In this document: piece by piece, positions 9,725 to 21,339 of the stretch
Numbering within the stretch: the stretch's first letter is position 1
Layout: each line of letters begins with the position of its first letter
Assembly: GCA_019649035.1 (NCBI GenBank)
Contig: BMAT01008896.1
Span: 135,412 to 159,005 of the forward strand
Length of the DNA stretch: 23,594 nt
From: Elysia marginata
Taxonomy: Eukaryota; Mollusca; Gastropoda; Plakobranchidae
Direction of reading: 5' to 3'
Program-made: the position numbers and the translations under genes
Notes under the pieces: model-generated
Databases searched by the model: none
What the model was told of the DNA's origin: nothing
The model's input: the letters and a program-made list of their open reading frames with translations, nothing else

Positions 9725-10571
9725 GTGGCCATACTATGAGCGGTTCCCGCGCCAATCTCGCTAGCGGCAAACGGAACTATGCTTCACTATATTTTTTCTT
9801 GCTCATCGCTCAAACACTATTGGTTTTCTCCTGTGGCTCGATCAACCTCAGCCGACTACCTGTCGCCTATGTGCTTCCTCTGAAGTGCCACCAAGCGCGG
9901 CATTAAATACCAGGTAACAAAATACAAAATTTTTATCAAATTAAAAAACTAAGTTCATATTTGTGATCAGCGTAAGAAAATTAACAAAATCAACACATAC
10001 ACATCACTTTTTATTCACTAGTTTTGAAATTTTAAAAAAATCCACAAATACATGGCCTAGCGGTAGGTTTTTTTCTTCTTCTTTTTATAACCAGCCTTTC
10101 TCATGTGGATTTCTCAGATACAATTGCATCATCCATTCAATCAGACAAATTGCGAACACAGAATTTAGAACTTTTTACGTATTTAAGAATGGAAGTTGAC
10201 AAAACTTTAGAATTTGTTTCCCATGTACAGGACAAGGTTGGGTCTCTGGAAAAAAGACCACAAAGACCTTTTGAATGGAGACAAAAAATGAAGGGTTTTT
10301 GAAAACTATTAGACTCAGGAAACAGGAATTTCAGGTAGGTCTAAATTTAATACTCTTTAAGCCTTATAACTGTTGTGTGAACTTTCAGTGAGACCAAAAA
10401 ACAGAAACTGTCTACGGACATCCATCTTTCTTCAGCATCTGCACATAGTCCTACTGGATCTAGATCTATCTTTCCTGCTAGCTAGCTACTTGCTTGTATC
10501 CTGCTTGAGCAAAATAGCATGTGGTGTGGCTCATTGCTAGCTTCCTGCTTGCTTCCCATAGTATGGCCACC
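9725..10571. other. Region between 14-bp inverted repeats, possible decayed transposon
   Basis: GTGGCCATACTATG at about 9725-9738 and its exact reverse complement at about 10558-10571. Between them are a GC-richer open frame (9735-9904) and a coding-like frame (10094-10302). No target-site duplication is seen, and a perfect 14-mer inverted pair is about what chance gives in a window of this size, so this is weak. Confidence 0.25.
10094..10302 (+). CDS. Possible terminal exon of an unrecognised, coiled-coil-like protein
   Basis: A long pyrimidine tract (aggtttttttcttcttctttttataaccag) gives a strong acceptor at 10093. The frame from there to TGA at 10300-10302 reads as an amphipathic, charged helix (TQNLELFTYLRMEVDKTLEF, then VQDKVGSLEKRP) with a basic end (EWRQKMKGF). 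No family is recognised. It could be the last exon of a transposon gene or host gene, or a chance frame. No clear upstream partner exon was found; the 9735-9904 frame (hydrophobic segment LYFFLLIAQTLLVFSCGS) is one candidate, followed by a weak donor gtaaca. Confidence 0.25.
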
Positions 10572-10610
10572 CTCAAATTTGTCGCTTATAGCTAGCAGTA
10601 TGGCCTTGCA
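10470..10610. repeat. Degenerate CTTGCTAGC-type local repeats
   Basis: Words such as GCTAGCTAGCTACTTGCTTG, GCTAGCTTCCTGCTTGCTTC and AGCTAGCAGTATGGCC recur within 140 bp. No regular period. Confidence 0.4.
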
Positions 10611-11579
10611 CTAAAAATTATTTGTAGAATTGACATAACATTACTGTGCTGATTATGTCTGTTCTATTGATTTATGACATTTAAAAATATCACTTTTACT
10701 TTGGCTGTTTTGTTGAATAAAAATTGACTTTCACCACTTTTTGCGCTCCACAATATCCAACTAGTCTTACAGCTTTCATAGGTAACTCATCGTAGTGTTA
10801 GACTCTCATGACCACGTTTGTGTTACTCAGTTTTGCTGATCAGCAGGAAAGTCCAAGCCTTCTTATGCTGAAAACTTTTTTCTTTTAACTGACAGTTTCA
10901 TTCGCTATCTGTGTGAACTATGATGAATTTCTCACCCAGCTGAGAATAGCTTTCAATAGATCTATGATCTTACAAATATTCTATTCTCCCATGGTATAAA
11001 TTTGTTAACAGGTCCGTAATTCTTAAAAAATATAGTTTTTAACATGCAGTATATTAAAAGCTCCATTAAGGATATATCAATGATCTTCTAAGTTTAATTA
11101 TTTCCTTAGTCAAACTGGCTATTCATGAACTCAACTAGCTGCGAAGCAGATAAAAACATTAAATTAAGGCTCACTTTGGAAATAATATGCGTACTGATGT
11201 GTTATGTTCATGACAAAGGAGCAATTTTTATGTCTGTTTGAAATGTCAAAAATTACATTCCAAAATTGGCAAACTATATTTCATGAAAAGGCATATATAA
11301 AAGTACCCTCAAAGCTTCTAGCCTAGAGTGTTTTTAGAGTGCTTTTCATTAACGAAAATTTTAACACAAAAAAGTCCTAGACATGATAACAAAACACAAC
11401 ATGAATTGAGGGTAAAAGTATTTGTATTTTAATAAAATTGAACTTCATACTGACCGTGACAATGGAATGTCGCTTGAAAAATAAAAAGAATCACAAAGAA
11501 CAAAATTAATTTTTTTTTTATACAAGTAGGCCTGCATAAATATATGTACAATGTAATAAAAAAACACAACATAGAAATA
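10611..11579. other. No recognisable gene
   Basis: AT-rich, no frame or motif supported on either strand. Confidence 0.5.
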
Positions 11580-11790
11580 TAATTATGTATAAAGTGCTGG
11601 GGAAGATTGGAGGAGGGGGGGGAAAGTAAAAACTAAGGTCAAAACAAACTCTAAGATATTTGTCAATACCTTAGTATCCAACCTCAAATCAACCTCGAGC
11701 CTGACTGAGCATTGTTTATTTCAATACATGTACTAATTGAACTTTGTATTGACTGAATAAACTTGAATTGAATTGAATTGAATTGAATGA
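11580..11790 (+). mobile_element. 3' end of a LINE-type retroelement with (TTGAA)n tail
   Basis: Ends in GACTGAATAAACTTGAATTG followed by further TTGAA pentamers to about 11790. The same kind of tail, inverted, ends the LINE remnant at 7095. No protein-coding part of the element is recognisable upstream, so only a 3' UTR fragment is present and its left limit is a guess. Confidence 0.55.
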
Positions 11791-13095
11791 AATTAGACAA
11801 TTGTTATAGAAACAAATAAACACTACACAATATATGGTGGTCTGTCAGTCTCAGTAACTCAGTGGTTGTTCTCACAGCTGTCATACCAATGTTAAAAAAC
11901 TACAACATTAACATTGTTCATCAAGCTGGTCATAGGAACAGGACCAATAATTACAAACAAACCAACAATTTTCCAGTATAACTATTTTGATATTCTTATA
12001 CATTATTGCTACAAATGTAAAAAATAAACTTAAAAAAATATTCTGAATGCAAATCTGAAAATCTTTATTGCATTGTGCAAGTTTCATTTTGCAGGCCTTG
12101 TGTCAGTATTATATCAAGAAGGCAACACCCCTTTTCAGTCTTACCTACAAGTGGTACTAAAGAATAATGAAGAATGAAGATCACAAGAAAAAACATGCTT
12201 CCTTATACATTGCATATTAACCAATACTAGTAAAACTATTTCCAAAAAAAAAAGAAAAAGAATTAAGCAAGAGCAGTTCAGAATACTGGCTCATAATTTG
12301 AAAATATAAGACAGATAAAGGGGTCTTTTAAATTTTAAGTGACTGTTCTGGATTTTTTTCTTCATTTTTTTGGAGGGGGGGGGGTCTCAATTGCCAGGTA
12401 TTTTGTTTTCCAAAGATGTCTATGATGAGTGTCACTGTACAGCCATACATTAGAATTTTAAATGCACGATTACACATGATACAAGAGAGCACCTGTAGGT
12501 CTAATGGTAAAAGACTCCAGAAAACTCTTCTCTGTCAATTGTGTGTTTTGCATCTAGACCTAGAACCTTTTTAGCCCTAATTATTTTAAGTAAAGCGTCA
12601 TTTAACTTCAGAAAAACTTTAGCCCACTTGAGTTCACGTCATATAGAATGTGCCTTCTACTTCCTAAATTCACCACCAAAGCAGCCTTTAGGTTTTTGTT
12701 AGCTTCTTGCAAATACATGTTTAATATAAAAAAAAATACCAACAACATGTACAAATGTACCATATTTACATTCATTTACTATACACGTAACTGCATGCAT
12801 GCATTAGCTGTGTACTGCCCAACGTCATTTGTGTCATAGTTTGATTTTAATAAAGTCTTCCAATTCTTTTAGTTCATTATCTCATCATATAAACTTTGTA
12901 TCTCTCGAACCAATAGATCTATCTACCAATCAGGCCACTTATTTCTCTACTTTATCATGTTCTTGATTATTAATGGTTCTCTTTTTCTTTTTTTTTTGGG
13001 ATCTTTCTCGATTTATGTCAAAGACTCTACATGTACTATTATCTTCATGTTAAAATTTTTTTCTAACTCTGACATATAATCTACCTTGTCATAAT
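11791..13095. other. No recognisable gene
   Basis: AT-rich with A and T homopolymers and a G8 run near 12375. No gene supported. Confidence 0.5.
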
Positions 13096-13216
13096 NNNNN
13101 NNNNNNNNNNNNNNNNNNNNNNNNNNNNNNNNNNNNNNNNNNNNNNNNNNNNNNNNNNNNNNNNNNNNNNNNNNNNNNNNNNNNNNNNNNNNNNNNNNNN
13201 NNNNNNNNNNNNNNNN
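13096..13216. other. Assembly gap (121 N)
   Basis: Run of N. The true length and content are unknown. Microsatellites begin about 70 bp downstream, which may explain the break. Confidence 1.
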
Positions 13217-13288
13217 AAATAAATTTTCATGAACTATTCAGCCTCCGCTAGTTTACTGCTAAATACAAAACAATGTCCTTAAAAATCA

Positions 13289-13355
13289 CTCTCTCTCTCT
13301 ATGTGTGTATATATATATATATATATATTTCTCTTTCTCACACACACACAAACAC
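13289..13355. repeat. Compound microsatellite (CT)n-(TG)n-(TA)n-(CA)n
   Basis: CT run 13289-13300, TG/TA run 13302-13328, and CA run about 13339-13350. Confidence 0.9.
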
Positions 13356-15628
13356 ATCTCTGCATATTTTTTTCTACTTCCCTGTCTTTGAGTTTACTAC
13401 TTCTTTAATTTAAAAAAAAATTAAGACTATTTAAATGAACCCTCTATTTTTCTAAATGCAATCCCAAAAGAATGTGTCCATGACATGCATAAGATTGAAA
13501 ACATTTTTGTTGCTTTAAGTTTCAAAGTGGCTGGTCATCAAGTTGGTGTTGCATAAAATTTAAAACAGATTTACAGCCTAGTAGCACCCCACTTGTTATA
13601 ATTAAACACAATTGTAAAATACACATACATGGTCCTAATAATTCATCATTTACCAAATGGTTTTGGAGATATGAAATTGAGATAAGCATTGCATCTCACA
13701 TAAAAATAAATGTCATAGACACAATTATTCTTATTTTAATAAGAAAGAATTGTAGTTACACAACCAGAAAATTTTAAATAAAAAAAAAAACAACAACAGA
13801 AAAAGTAAGAAAAACTGGAGATTAGGGATCCCTGATTTTAAATGGTTTTATAAGAAACAGATTTATAAGCTTTGCTAAATACATAGAGGTTATATTTTTA
13901 GTATGAAAATAGTATAAGCATAAATTAAAACCCTGACAGAGGCAAGAAAACTGGCCCCACAGAAAAAAAAATGCAACAGCCACAAAGGCATAATTTGGTG
14001 TTTACCTCATTTTACTATTAAAGGCATAATTTTGGGTTTTCGATTAAAAATATTAGTTAGTTTTCTGGAACTGCATCTGATCAACAAATGTAAAAAACAC
14101 ATAAAAGTAGTGGGGCTACTTTATTTTTCAGGTACACCTGGAGTGTTAGTTTCAAAGTTTCTTCAGAGTTTCTCTCTATGTGTGTGTGCTATTTTTATTA
14201 ACTTTATTAAATTTTAGTTCTTTTTAATAGTTTTTTTTTTCAGTAAAATTTTTTAACTAGAAATTGCTGTACTGCAGAGTGTATGTACCTGAGCATCATT
14301 TATCTATGTATTCTTCCTGAACGTATTGTTTTGTTGCCCTGCAATGGCAAAGGATATAAAATTCTCATTAAAGGTCCCCAGAAAATCTACCTTCAATCTC
14401 TAAATCACTCATTTTTGGCTTCCACATTTCTCAGGTCACTTAACAGTCATGGAATTTAAAAGAGAAATATTGGAAGTTTGAATTGATTTTATCCTGAAAA
14501 CATGCAAGAGAGTGGTTAGAAAAAAAATGTAGTAAAAAATAATGTTGAATCATTTAAAAAGTTTTGTGTGATTTCTGATCCACCAGCAAGATGTTTTGAC
14601 TTTCCTTGCATAGTGCGTGACTTTTCTGTACATAACCCTGTGGGACCAGCGGAACGTTAACACCTACATAAAAAGTCATCATAATGATAATTGTAATAAA
14701 ATTGAATGCCTTTCAAACCCTGATAACATGCAGGGTAAATACATCCTGGTTTTGTTTCTCAGTCATCTGATAAAAAATTGAGATACTGATATTGATAATA
14801 CAAGTATATACATGGTTGCACAGCCAGTCAGGTTTTTTAATCAACACAGGTTTCACTTCCGTAATGATCACTTGCAAATTAGCATCAACACATTACATAG
14901 ACAGCAGATTTCAGTTAATGAGAGTATATTTCAACATTCTTCATATCTGGTGTTGTTCAAACCTGTCACAGAGTCAGGTAAGATTGGTTAGCCCTGCATC
15001 CCTTGACACAAGAAGAAGATCAACAACTGATACTGAAAACAGAATTTATCTCTTTGTTTGTCATGAGGTCTACAAAACCCAGCAAGATCTCTACTCTAAT
15101 CTATGTAACGAGTTCACTTTTCCTGCTCTATCATGTCCAGAGGTGTAAAACAGCCCAAATTATGTCGCTGCATAATCTTGTAGGTTTTTTTTATATCTGC
15201 AGAAGTCAAGGGTGTGTAACAACCCCAAGATACTGGAAATCTCCATTCTTGTATTATACTGTTGAAAAAAAATTCTAATAGAATAGGAAATTGCGTATCA
15301 TTAAAATGTGAATATGTTTGCAAAAGGTAATGAGAGGTATTTCTATAGGTTCAGGGTTTAACTCTGTCTATGGACAGTGTGAGTCATGAAACAACAATTG
15401 TTTAGTGTTTAGTTATATAGGCCTATGCCACTGTATAGAAAAGGTTAAAAGCAAGTATTACATAAAAACAACAATAAATTATTAGGAATCTGAAAAAGTG
15501 CTATTCTAAATACACTTTGTAATACTCCTTTTGCAAAATCTTGGAACGAAGACCTCTTTATATATTAAGATTACACCAAAAAGAAAACCGCAAAAGTTTT
15601 GAGGTATACTTGAGGCAAACACTAGTGA
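13356..15628. other. Intergenic, partly 3' UTR of the claudin-like gene
   Basis: AT-rich. Open frames at 14792-15148, 15003-15278 and 15114-15323 overlap one another and have no motif. The part next to 15628 is presumably the 3' UTR of the minus-strand gene; its end is not identified. Confidence 0.5.
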
Positions 15629-16128
15629 CTACCCTTCACGAGTAGGAGCTGTCATTGCATTTTCAGGCGGCTCAGGAATGGAGACCGCAATTGAGGGAGA
15701 AGGGTGACACTCAGAGTAAAAAACCTGAGAGTAAGGTGGTGGCAAAGTTTCAGGATCTCCAATATCAGAATGAGCACAAGAGACAACTGTCTCATACGCT
15801 GGAGGCATAGCACTCAAATCACCTTGACCCTGGCTAGCCACATCTGCAGGCTCTGTCTCAGAGTAATCTGGGAGGCGCACATTGCTGTGAAACGAGGAGT
15901 TGCTGAACTGGCGGTGGGCAAACTGGTTATTCTGCTCACTCCTGATATCAGCCAAAAGACGCAGCTTGTGGGCCATGAGCATGACAGTTGCACTTAAACC
16001 AAGCAGGGCTGTTGCGACACAAGCCAGGACAAAGCCCCAATATATGTGGCCTGCATCACTGCTGAAACGGGCGTAGTACTTTTTTATCTGGCTTGCAAAC
16101 ATGATCAGTCCAAAGGAAGAAAATGCCA
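15629..16128 (-). CDS. Claudin-like gene, terminal exon
   Basis: Acceptor ctttttttctctttgtag before 16128. Encodes most of helix 3 (VAFSSFGLIMFAS), the short second loop (KKYYARFSSDAGH), helix 4, and the proline-rich tail with PPAY and PPPY, ending with TAG at 15631-15629. No clear minus-strand AATAAA is seen in the next several hundred bases. Confidence 0.9.
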
Positions 16129-19100
16129 CTACAAAGAGAAAAAAAGATAACATTTTTAATTATAGGATTTTAAGATTTTTGGTTTTAGATAAAGAGAGAC
16201 ATACAGAATGAAAATGAAGGTTGGGAAGGGTAAGCAATGCAAGAGAGGTTACATATTGTAAAATAATGTCATGATTCCTTCATTTGAAAAGAATTTCATG
16301 ATTCCTCTATTCGAAATGAATTTTATGATTCCTGTATATGAAATGAATTTCATGATTCCTGTATTTGAAATGAGTTTCATGATTCTGGTATTTAAAATGA
16401 ATTTCATGATTCCTGTATTTGAACCCTTTCATGTTATACTCAGTCCAAGCTGGCCAGTGGCCACTGTCTAAAATTCATAGCAGCGTCTTAAACGTTAAAT
16501 TCCTTCCTCAAATCAGTATCAATACTATTATGAGTATGGTTCACTTACTTCTTGTGATTATGTCCACAATAAAACTAAAAGCTAATGGTCTGTCTTAGAT
16601 TACCAGGAAAAAAATAAAAGTATTTAAGTACATGAAGTCAAAGAAAACAAAATACGTTAGTTTTCTTAAAAACTGTTGAAAGGTGTGATTTCTAATTCTA
16701 GGTACAAGAATTGAAGAAATACTTGAAGATAATGTTTTTCAAAAACCAACATGCACAATGATGATTATATAGTTTTTACATGATTTCCACAAAAAAAGCT
16801 TAAAATTATTTACGATGTATTAGATGTTTGCCTTTTTCATTGTAATTAGAAATAGAGAATAGTTTATATGAACTCCAAAGAGCCTGAGGTAACTAAAATC
16901 CTGCTAACATGAATTTTATCACATTCACAAATGTAGCCTATGCAAACAGAAATTCATAACATTAACATTAAACAAAGGCAGGAGTCTCAATTGCTTTAAG
17001 GGGAAGGCAGTTTGCATACACTAAGGAAAATCAGAATAAAGAGCAAGTAGCAAAAAAGGCTTAATGAACTCATGAGTTACATTGTAAATTGTACGGCAGA
17101 AGAGACAGAGTTTTTCAATACATTTTGTCTAAACATGTCAAATTTATTCTCTCTAATTTCTCTGTAAGTGTAACACTCATGCTGAGACAACAAAAATTAA
17201 GGTTTAAAGAAGCTAGCCCTAAGCAAGTTAACTTTGGCAAAATCTATCCTACTGTGACTCATCTGAGTAAAGATGTATGCAGCGGAAAACCAGTTTTGAT
17301 AACTAAAGCAAAACAAAAAAATTTCAAAACATTTGCAGAGGGAAAAAAAATAATCAGATGCATGAATTTTAAATGTGAATTGTGTGGTATACACCCTTAT
17401 TTAGCTTTTAGAATTAAAAAGCAAAATACAAGTTCAACTTTAGTTAGCAACACTATTTGCTTAATATGTTTTCAGCTCTGGGAAAAAAGGGAGTTGAAAA
17501 TGCACACTTGACAGTATTCTAAGTCCACTGTAGAAAAATATTTCTCTGATGGCAATAGACAATCATGAGCAGAGAAAAAAAAAAACCAGTCCTTATGCCT
17601 GACTATTCTGTCACCCATGCAGGTGCTGTATACCCTAGAGCTACACATCTATCATTGTAGATCCTTAACAAAGCAAAATACAAACTAAGGTTGGACAGTA
17701 TTCATATAGCATCATTTGTTTGAATCTCAGAAGGCCAAAAAATTAGGGTGATTTGGAAGAATTATGGCCTTTTCTTTTTTTTCTATTCATTTTGTGTAAT
17801 AATAATCATTTTTTTCTCCATGATCAAGTTAAACTAAATTTTTTAACAGAAAACCAGATTTCAGGTTAAAAATGTGGAAATATGACAGAACCTAAGCTCA
17901 CAATCAAATGTATGGGTATCCGAAAAATAATTTCAATTTTTATATTTCTGGCCGTATGAGGGTTAAATAACATGTACCTGCAACAATAGCTGATGTCTCC
18001 ATGTTCTTATTGAAGATGTTGGAAGTGACTTGAGCTTTGAGAATACAGTTGCTGTAGAGGCCAATAAAACAGGAGGCTACAGCAAAAAACATGGCAATGC
18101 ACTCCAGAGCTCGAACAGCCTTCAGCCAGCCTGGAAGCCGCACGAGAAAAAAAAGTCAGTGTATAAATATGAAAAGGAATAATTTGATAATTTTAAAAAA
18201 ATTGGATCATTCCCAGCAAAATTACATAACTTCATTGTTAGAACTGGAAAATACAAAGGGCATTACGTGTTTAATTTTTGTTTCATAATCTTATGCACTT
18301 TGGGTTAACTCAAAAGCTTTGTAAACCAAAATAATCAAACTTTAATACTGTTGTGAAAAAATTTGATTTTATATATCAAAAGAATCTAAATGTATGTTTT
18401 GTAAAATACGCATCATTTGCTAAAATCTGCTGTCCATATGCACACATAGTATGTCACAAGTGTGAAACTCTTGCTTTTCCTTTACACAAATATCATATCT
18501 TGCATCCTGGGCAAATGAGTCAGGAGTTGCAAATTCTTTCTTGAGAAATCACCATTTACAGGTAGATTTTTCTTATTCTCTATGTTTTAAATATACAAAA
18601 GTTGTACCCATATTATCTTTACACACAATATTGATGTTTTTGAAGTTTAGTAGCTAAGGAAAATGTGATGTTCAAAACAACAATGCCACATCCGACTCCT
18701 TCTCCCTGGATGCAAAACATAATTTTAAGATTTATAAAACTTGAAGCTTTAAACAACTGATCAAGGTGAATGCTGACATTACTAAATTGTCTGTATAAAT
18801 TAATATTCTTTTAAACAACAACAATGTATTTTTTTTAATGTAATCTCTTCATAGAGCATTCTTATTTGTTACTCTAAATGTGCCATTTTGACATATTGCT
18901 GTGATCGTAAAATTATAAACCATATACCGATTGAAAATAATCATTTTAGCTGCACCGTGCTTCTTAAAAAGCGAAAAACGAAACAATATATTATTTCAGT
19001 TAAAACTAGATATGGCAGCTAGGTCTGAGGGTCAATTATTAAAGAACTACAAAAATGAACTGCCATTTTGCTACCGTTATGACAATATGCTTCTTCCTAA

Positions 19101-19383
19101 AATAAGTTTCACATCTTCAGTGGCCAGCAGTCTCCTTTTACTGACCTGGATTCTCAGAGTGTAGTGCCAGCGTACAAATAGACAGGCTCTTGGTGCAAAC
19201 CTGCCAGAGCCCCAGACTTTGTGTGTGGTGATGACCAGCGTTTGGCTGAAGCTTGAAAACAGCCCATGAAGGCGCACAAAACGCCACAATGAATATCAGA
19301 GTAGCCAGGTTGGCTCCTGCATAGCCAACCTTGTAGATGAGTGATCTCTCTTGCCACATCCCCATCTTTGCATACAATGTCTT
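15629..19383 (-). CDS. Claudin/PMP22-like four-transmembrane protein with PPxY motifs in its tail
   Basis: Minus-strand join 19365-19146, 18130-17978, 16128-15629; the exon reaches 19383. The sum is 873 nt, 290 residues plus TAG. Helices are near residues 13-33, 84-104, 119-138 and 153-177. The first extracellular loop has W34, GLW (52-54), C57 and C64, the signature of the claudin/PMP22/EMP superfamily, although the Cys spacing (six residues between) is shorter than the usual 8-10. The tail of about 110 residues holds LPDY (210-213), PPAY (233-236) and PPPY (254-257); PPxY is the known ligand of WW domains such as those of NEDD4-type ubiquitin ligases. There is no claudin-like PDZ ligand at the C-terminus (TREG). 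Family members act in cell junctions, membrane organisation or as channel subunits; which applies here is unknown. ATG at 19365 is chosen because it leaves a 12-residue cytoplasmic lead before helix 1; ATG at 19359 is the alternative. Confidence 0.88.
16129..17977 (-). other. Intron 2 of the claudin-like gene
   Basis: 1849 bp, GT-AG on the minus strand. Contains the 27-bp minisatellite (16271-16429) and an antisense open frame (17089-17511). Confidence 0.85.
16271..16429. repeat. 27-bp minisatellite, about six units
   Basis: Units start at 16271, 16298, 16325, 16352, 16379 and 16406 (last one short), each of the form ATGATTCCTGTATTTGAAAT plus GAATTTC. No length change among the first five units. 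Lies in the intron between the last two exons of the claudin-like gene. Confidence 0.95.
17978..18130 (-). CDS. Claudin-like gene, second coding exon
   Basis: Acceptor cggcttccag before 18130, donor gtacat (a weaker form) after 17978. 153 nt, phase 1 at both ends. Encodes GWLKAVRALECIAMFF and the second helix, then a basic, polar cytoplasmic loop leading to helix 3. Confidence 0.88.
18131..19145 (-). other. Intron 1 (between coding exons) of the claudin-like gene
   Basis: 1015 bp, gtcagt donor and ttccag acceptor on the minus strand. AT-rich, nothing else recognised. Confidence 0.85.
19146..19383 (-). CDS. Claudin-like gene, first coding exon
   Basis: Read on the minus strand: acceptor-like tttttatttaatag before 19383, a short 5' UTR (AAGACATTG...), ATG at 19365, helix 1, then the W...GLWQVC...C loop; donor gtcagt after 19146. 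A stop (TAG) overlaps the acceptor, so without an upstream coding exon the start must be 19365 or 19359. Confidence 0.83.
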
Positions 19384-21339
19384 CTATTAAATAAAAAGGA
19401 ATAATCTGTACTCATCATTCTATATTCATTTTTAGTTTCAAGCCCACACAAAAAGCCTAAAGTTACCACTTCTAAAAATCAGAAAAAGATTAGTTTCAAT
19501 GACTAACAATTATAAAATGCTTTGAGAACAATGGTGAAATATTATTGCAAACTTAACAGTAACCATGGAAAAATTGAAAATTTACAGAAATTCTAAGAAA
19601 AATAACTTGAGCACCCCACAACATTTTGGTAATTAGTTTTAGTTTAATTTTTATTGAATTTCAAAGACCCATTTTTACTAGATAATTCATTACAGGAGAG
19701 TTACTTTTAAACAGTGACAGTCTCATGACAATGTAAGGAAAACAGTTCGTTCTCAATAGGTTTTTTCAAACACTATGACGGGGCTGTTTTTGGTTAAAGA
19801 GTCAGATTATTCATATAATTTTAACATCGCTGATTTCCAATTATAATGTTAGATTTTAAATAAATCTACGTTGATTGCCTCTTTTACGCAGTGAGAAAAT
19901 AAAACGCATATTGTGTGACTTAGCGTATTGGGGAATGGTAAAACCAACTGGTTTGATGATGTGCAACATATGTTGTGTCAGCATCTTGTCATGAAAAATA
20001 GGATGTATGACATGTGTTATTATAAGTCATGAAAGGGATAAAATCAGTCCAGATAGATATTTTGAACCCTGCAGGTATGGATTTTAATTTCTAATTATTC
20101 ATAATTCAAATTTTACAAAAGAGGTAATCTGATTAGTTAGCATTGAACAAGTAGGATTTTGTATCAATTGAGCAATTTTGAATTATTTTCGCTTCATTGT
20201 TGACCTACTCAGCTTAACTGATTAAGTCGCTCAGTGCCAAACGAATTCTACTAGGCCAACATTTTGTATGCTACTTTTAATAAAACAAAATAATTTGCTT
20301 TTATATCTAAATGTAAACATGTAAAAAGGTTGAGGAAAAAAAATGACGCCATTCAAAACCATTCAGAGGCACTTTGACCAAATAACGTTAGTTTTGCACT
20401 TGTGTTTAGTACCTAGATCTAAATTTAGACTGAGCTAGTGACAGCTTGAGACTCTTGTCCTGCTTACGATTGAGCTCAAATTCAAGTTTCACTGTCAACC
20501 TAGAACTGTGAGGTTAGTTCATTAGTATTAGTATTACAATATTGTTTGAGTGTAAGTGATCGATAGTTTTATCCTGTGTCTCGAGAAGACTTTTGTGTCA
20601 TATTTCTCTTTAATATTGTTACTGTAATTGTAATCATTAAATAAGAAATGATCTCACAGCTTGAAAAAAAAAAGTAATTTAGCCTAAGGCTTGTCATAAA
20701 CATAGGGTTAAAAAGATAAAAGATACAGGATTACTTAATACAGTACTCAGCAGGTAAAATTTTAAAAATATCTAAATGTATGTTCACAATTATTTCAATA
20801 TTTGTTCACTATGTTTAAGGCAAAAAAATTTAAAATTAGACCCTTCTTCTGGATTTATTTTAAGTTTTATAAAATGAAAAATTCCAATAATCATGAATAT
20901 TTTACAGCACTTAAGTATAATTTTAATAAATCTCAAATTCATCCCTATACATTATGTTAGTACAAGTAGATCATCATTTATTATAATAATTTGCTTTATC
21001 TCAATTTCAGTACGGGTTAAGAAAAAAAACAAGAGGGTTAAAAAGCCAACTTTCTGACATCCGTAACCTTTACAAAAAAATTCTATACATTATTTCCAGT
21101 CAAGATACTTAAAACCCAACAGGAACAAAATTTAGCTTCGAAATAAACAAAGTTTGAAACAAATTGGTATCCATGCAAAAGAGGGACTGGTATTCTCAAC
21201 ATGATAAAACGATAATTATCCAGGATTTAAATAAACATGAACTAAACTAGATTAGAGATTGATACGGTAGTTCAGTGTCATTTTGAAATTTTAAAAAAAT
21301 GCAAGAATAGTTGTGTGTATTTTCAGTCCCTGATGGAAA
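19384..21339. other. Presumed 5' intron or upstream region of the claudin-like gene
   Basis: Very AT-rich. No coding frame supported on either strand. The acceptor just before 19383 suggests that at least one untranslated exon lies further right. Confidence 0.45.

Noticed and set aside
14792..15323. Three overlapping open frames on both strands
   Set aside because: No motifs; mutual overlap and AT-rich composition suggest chance.
15704..15997. 97-codon plus-strand open frame
   Set aside because: Lies opposite the terminal exon of the claudin-like gene, which has clear family features.
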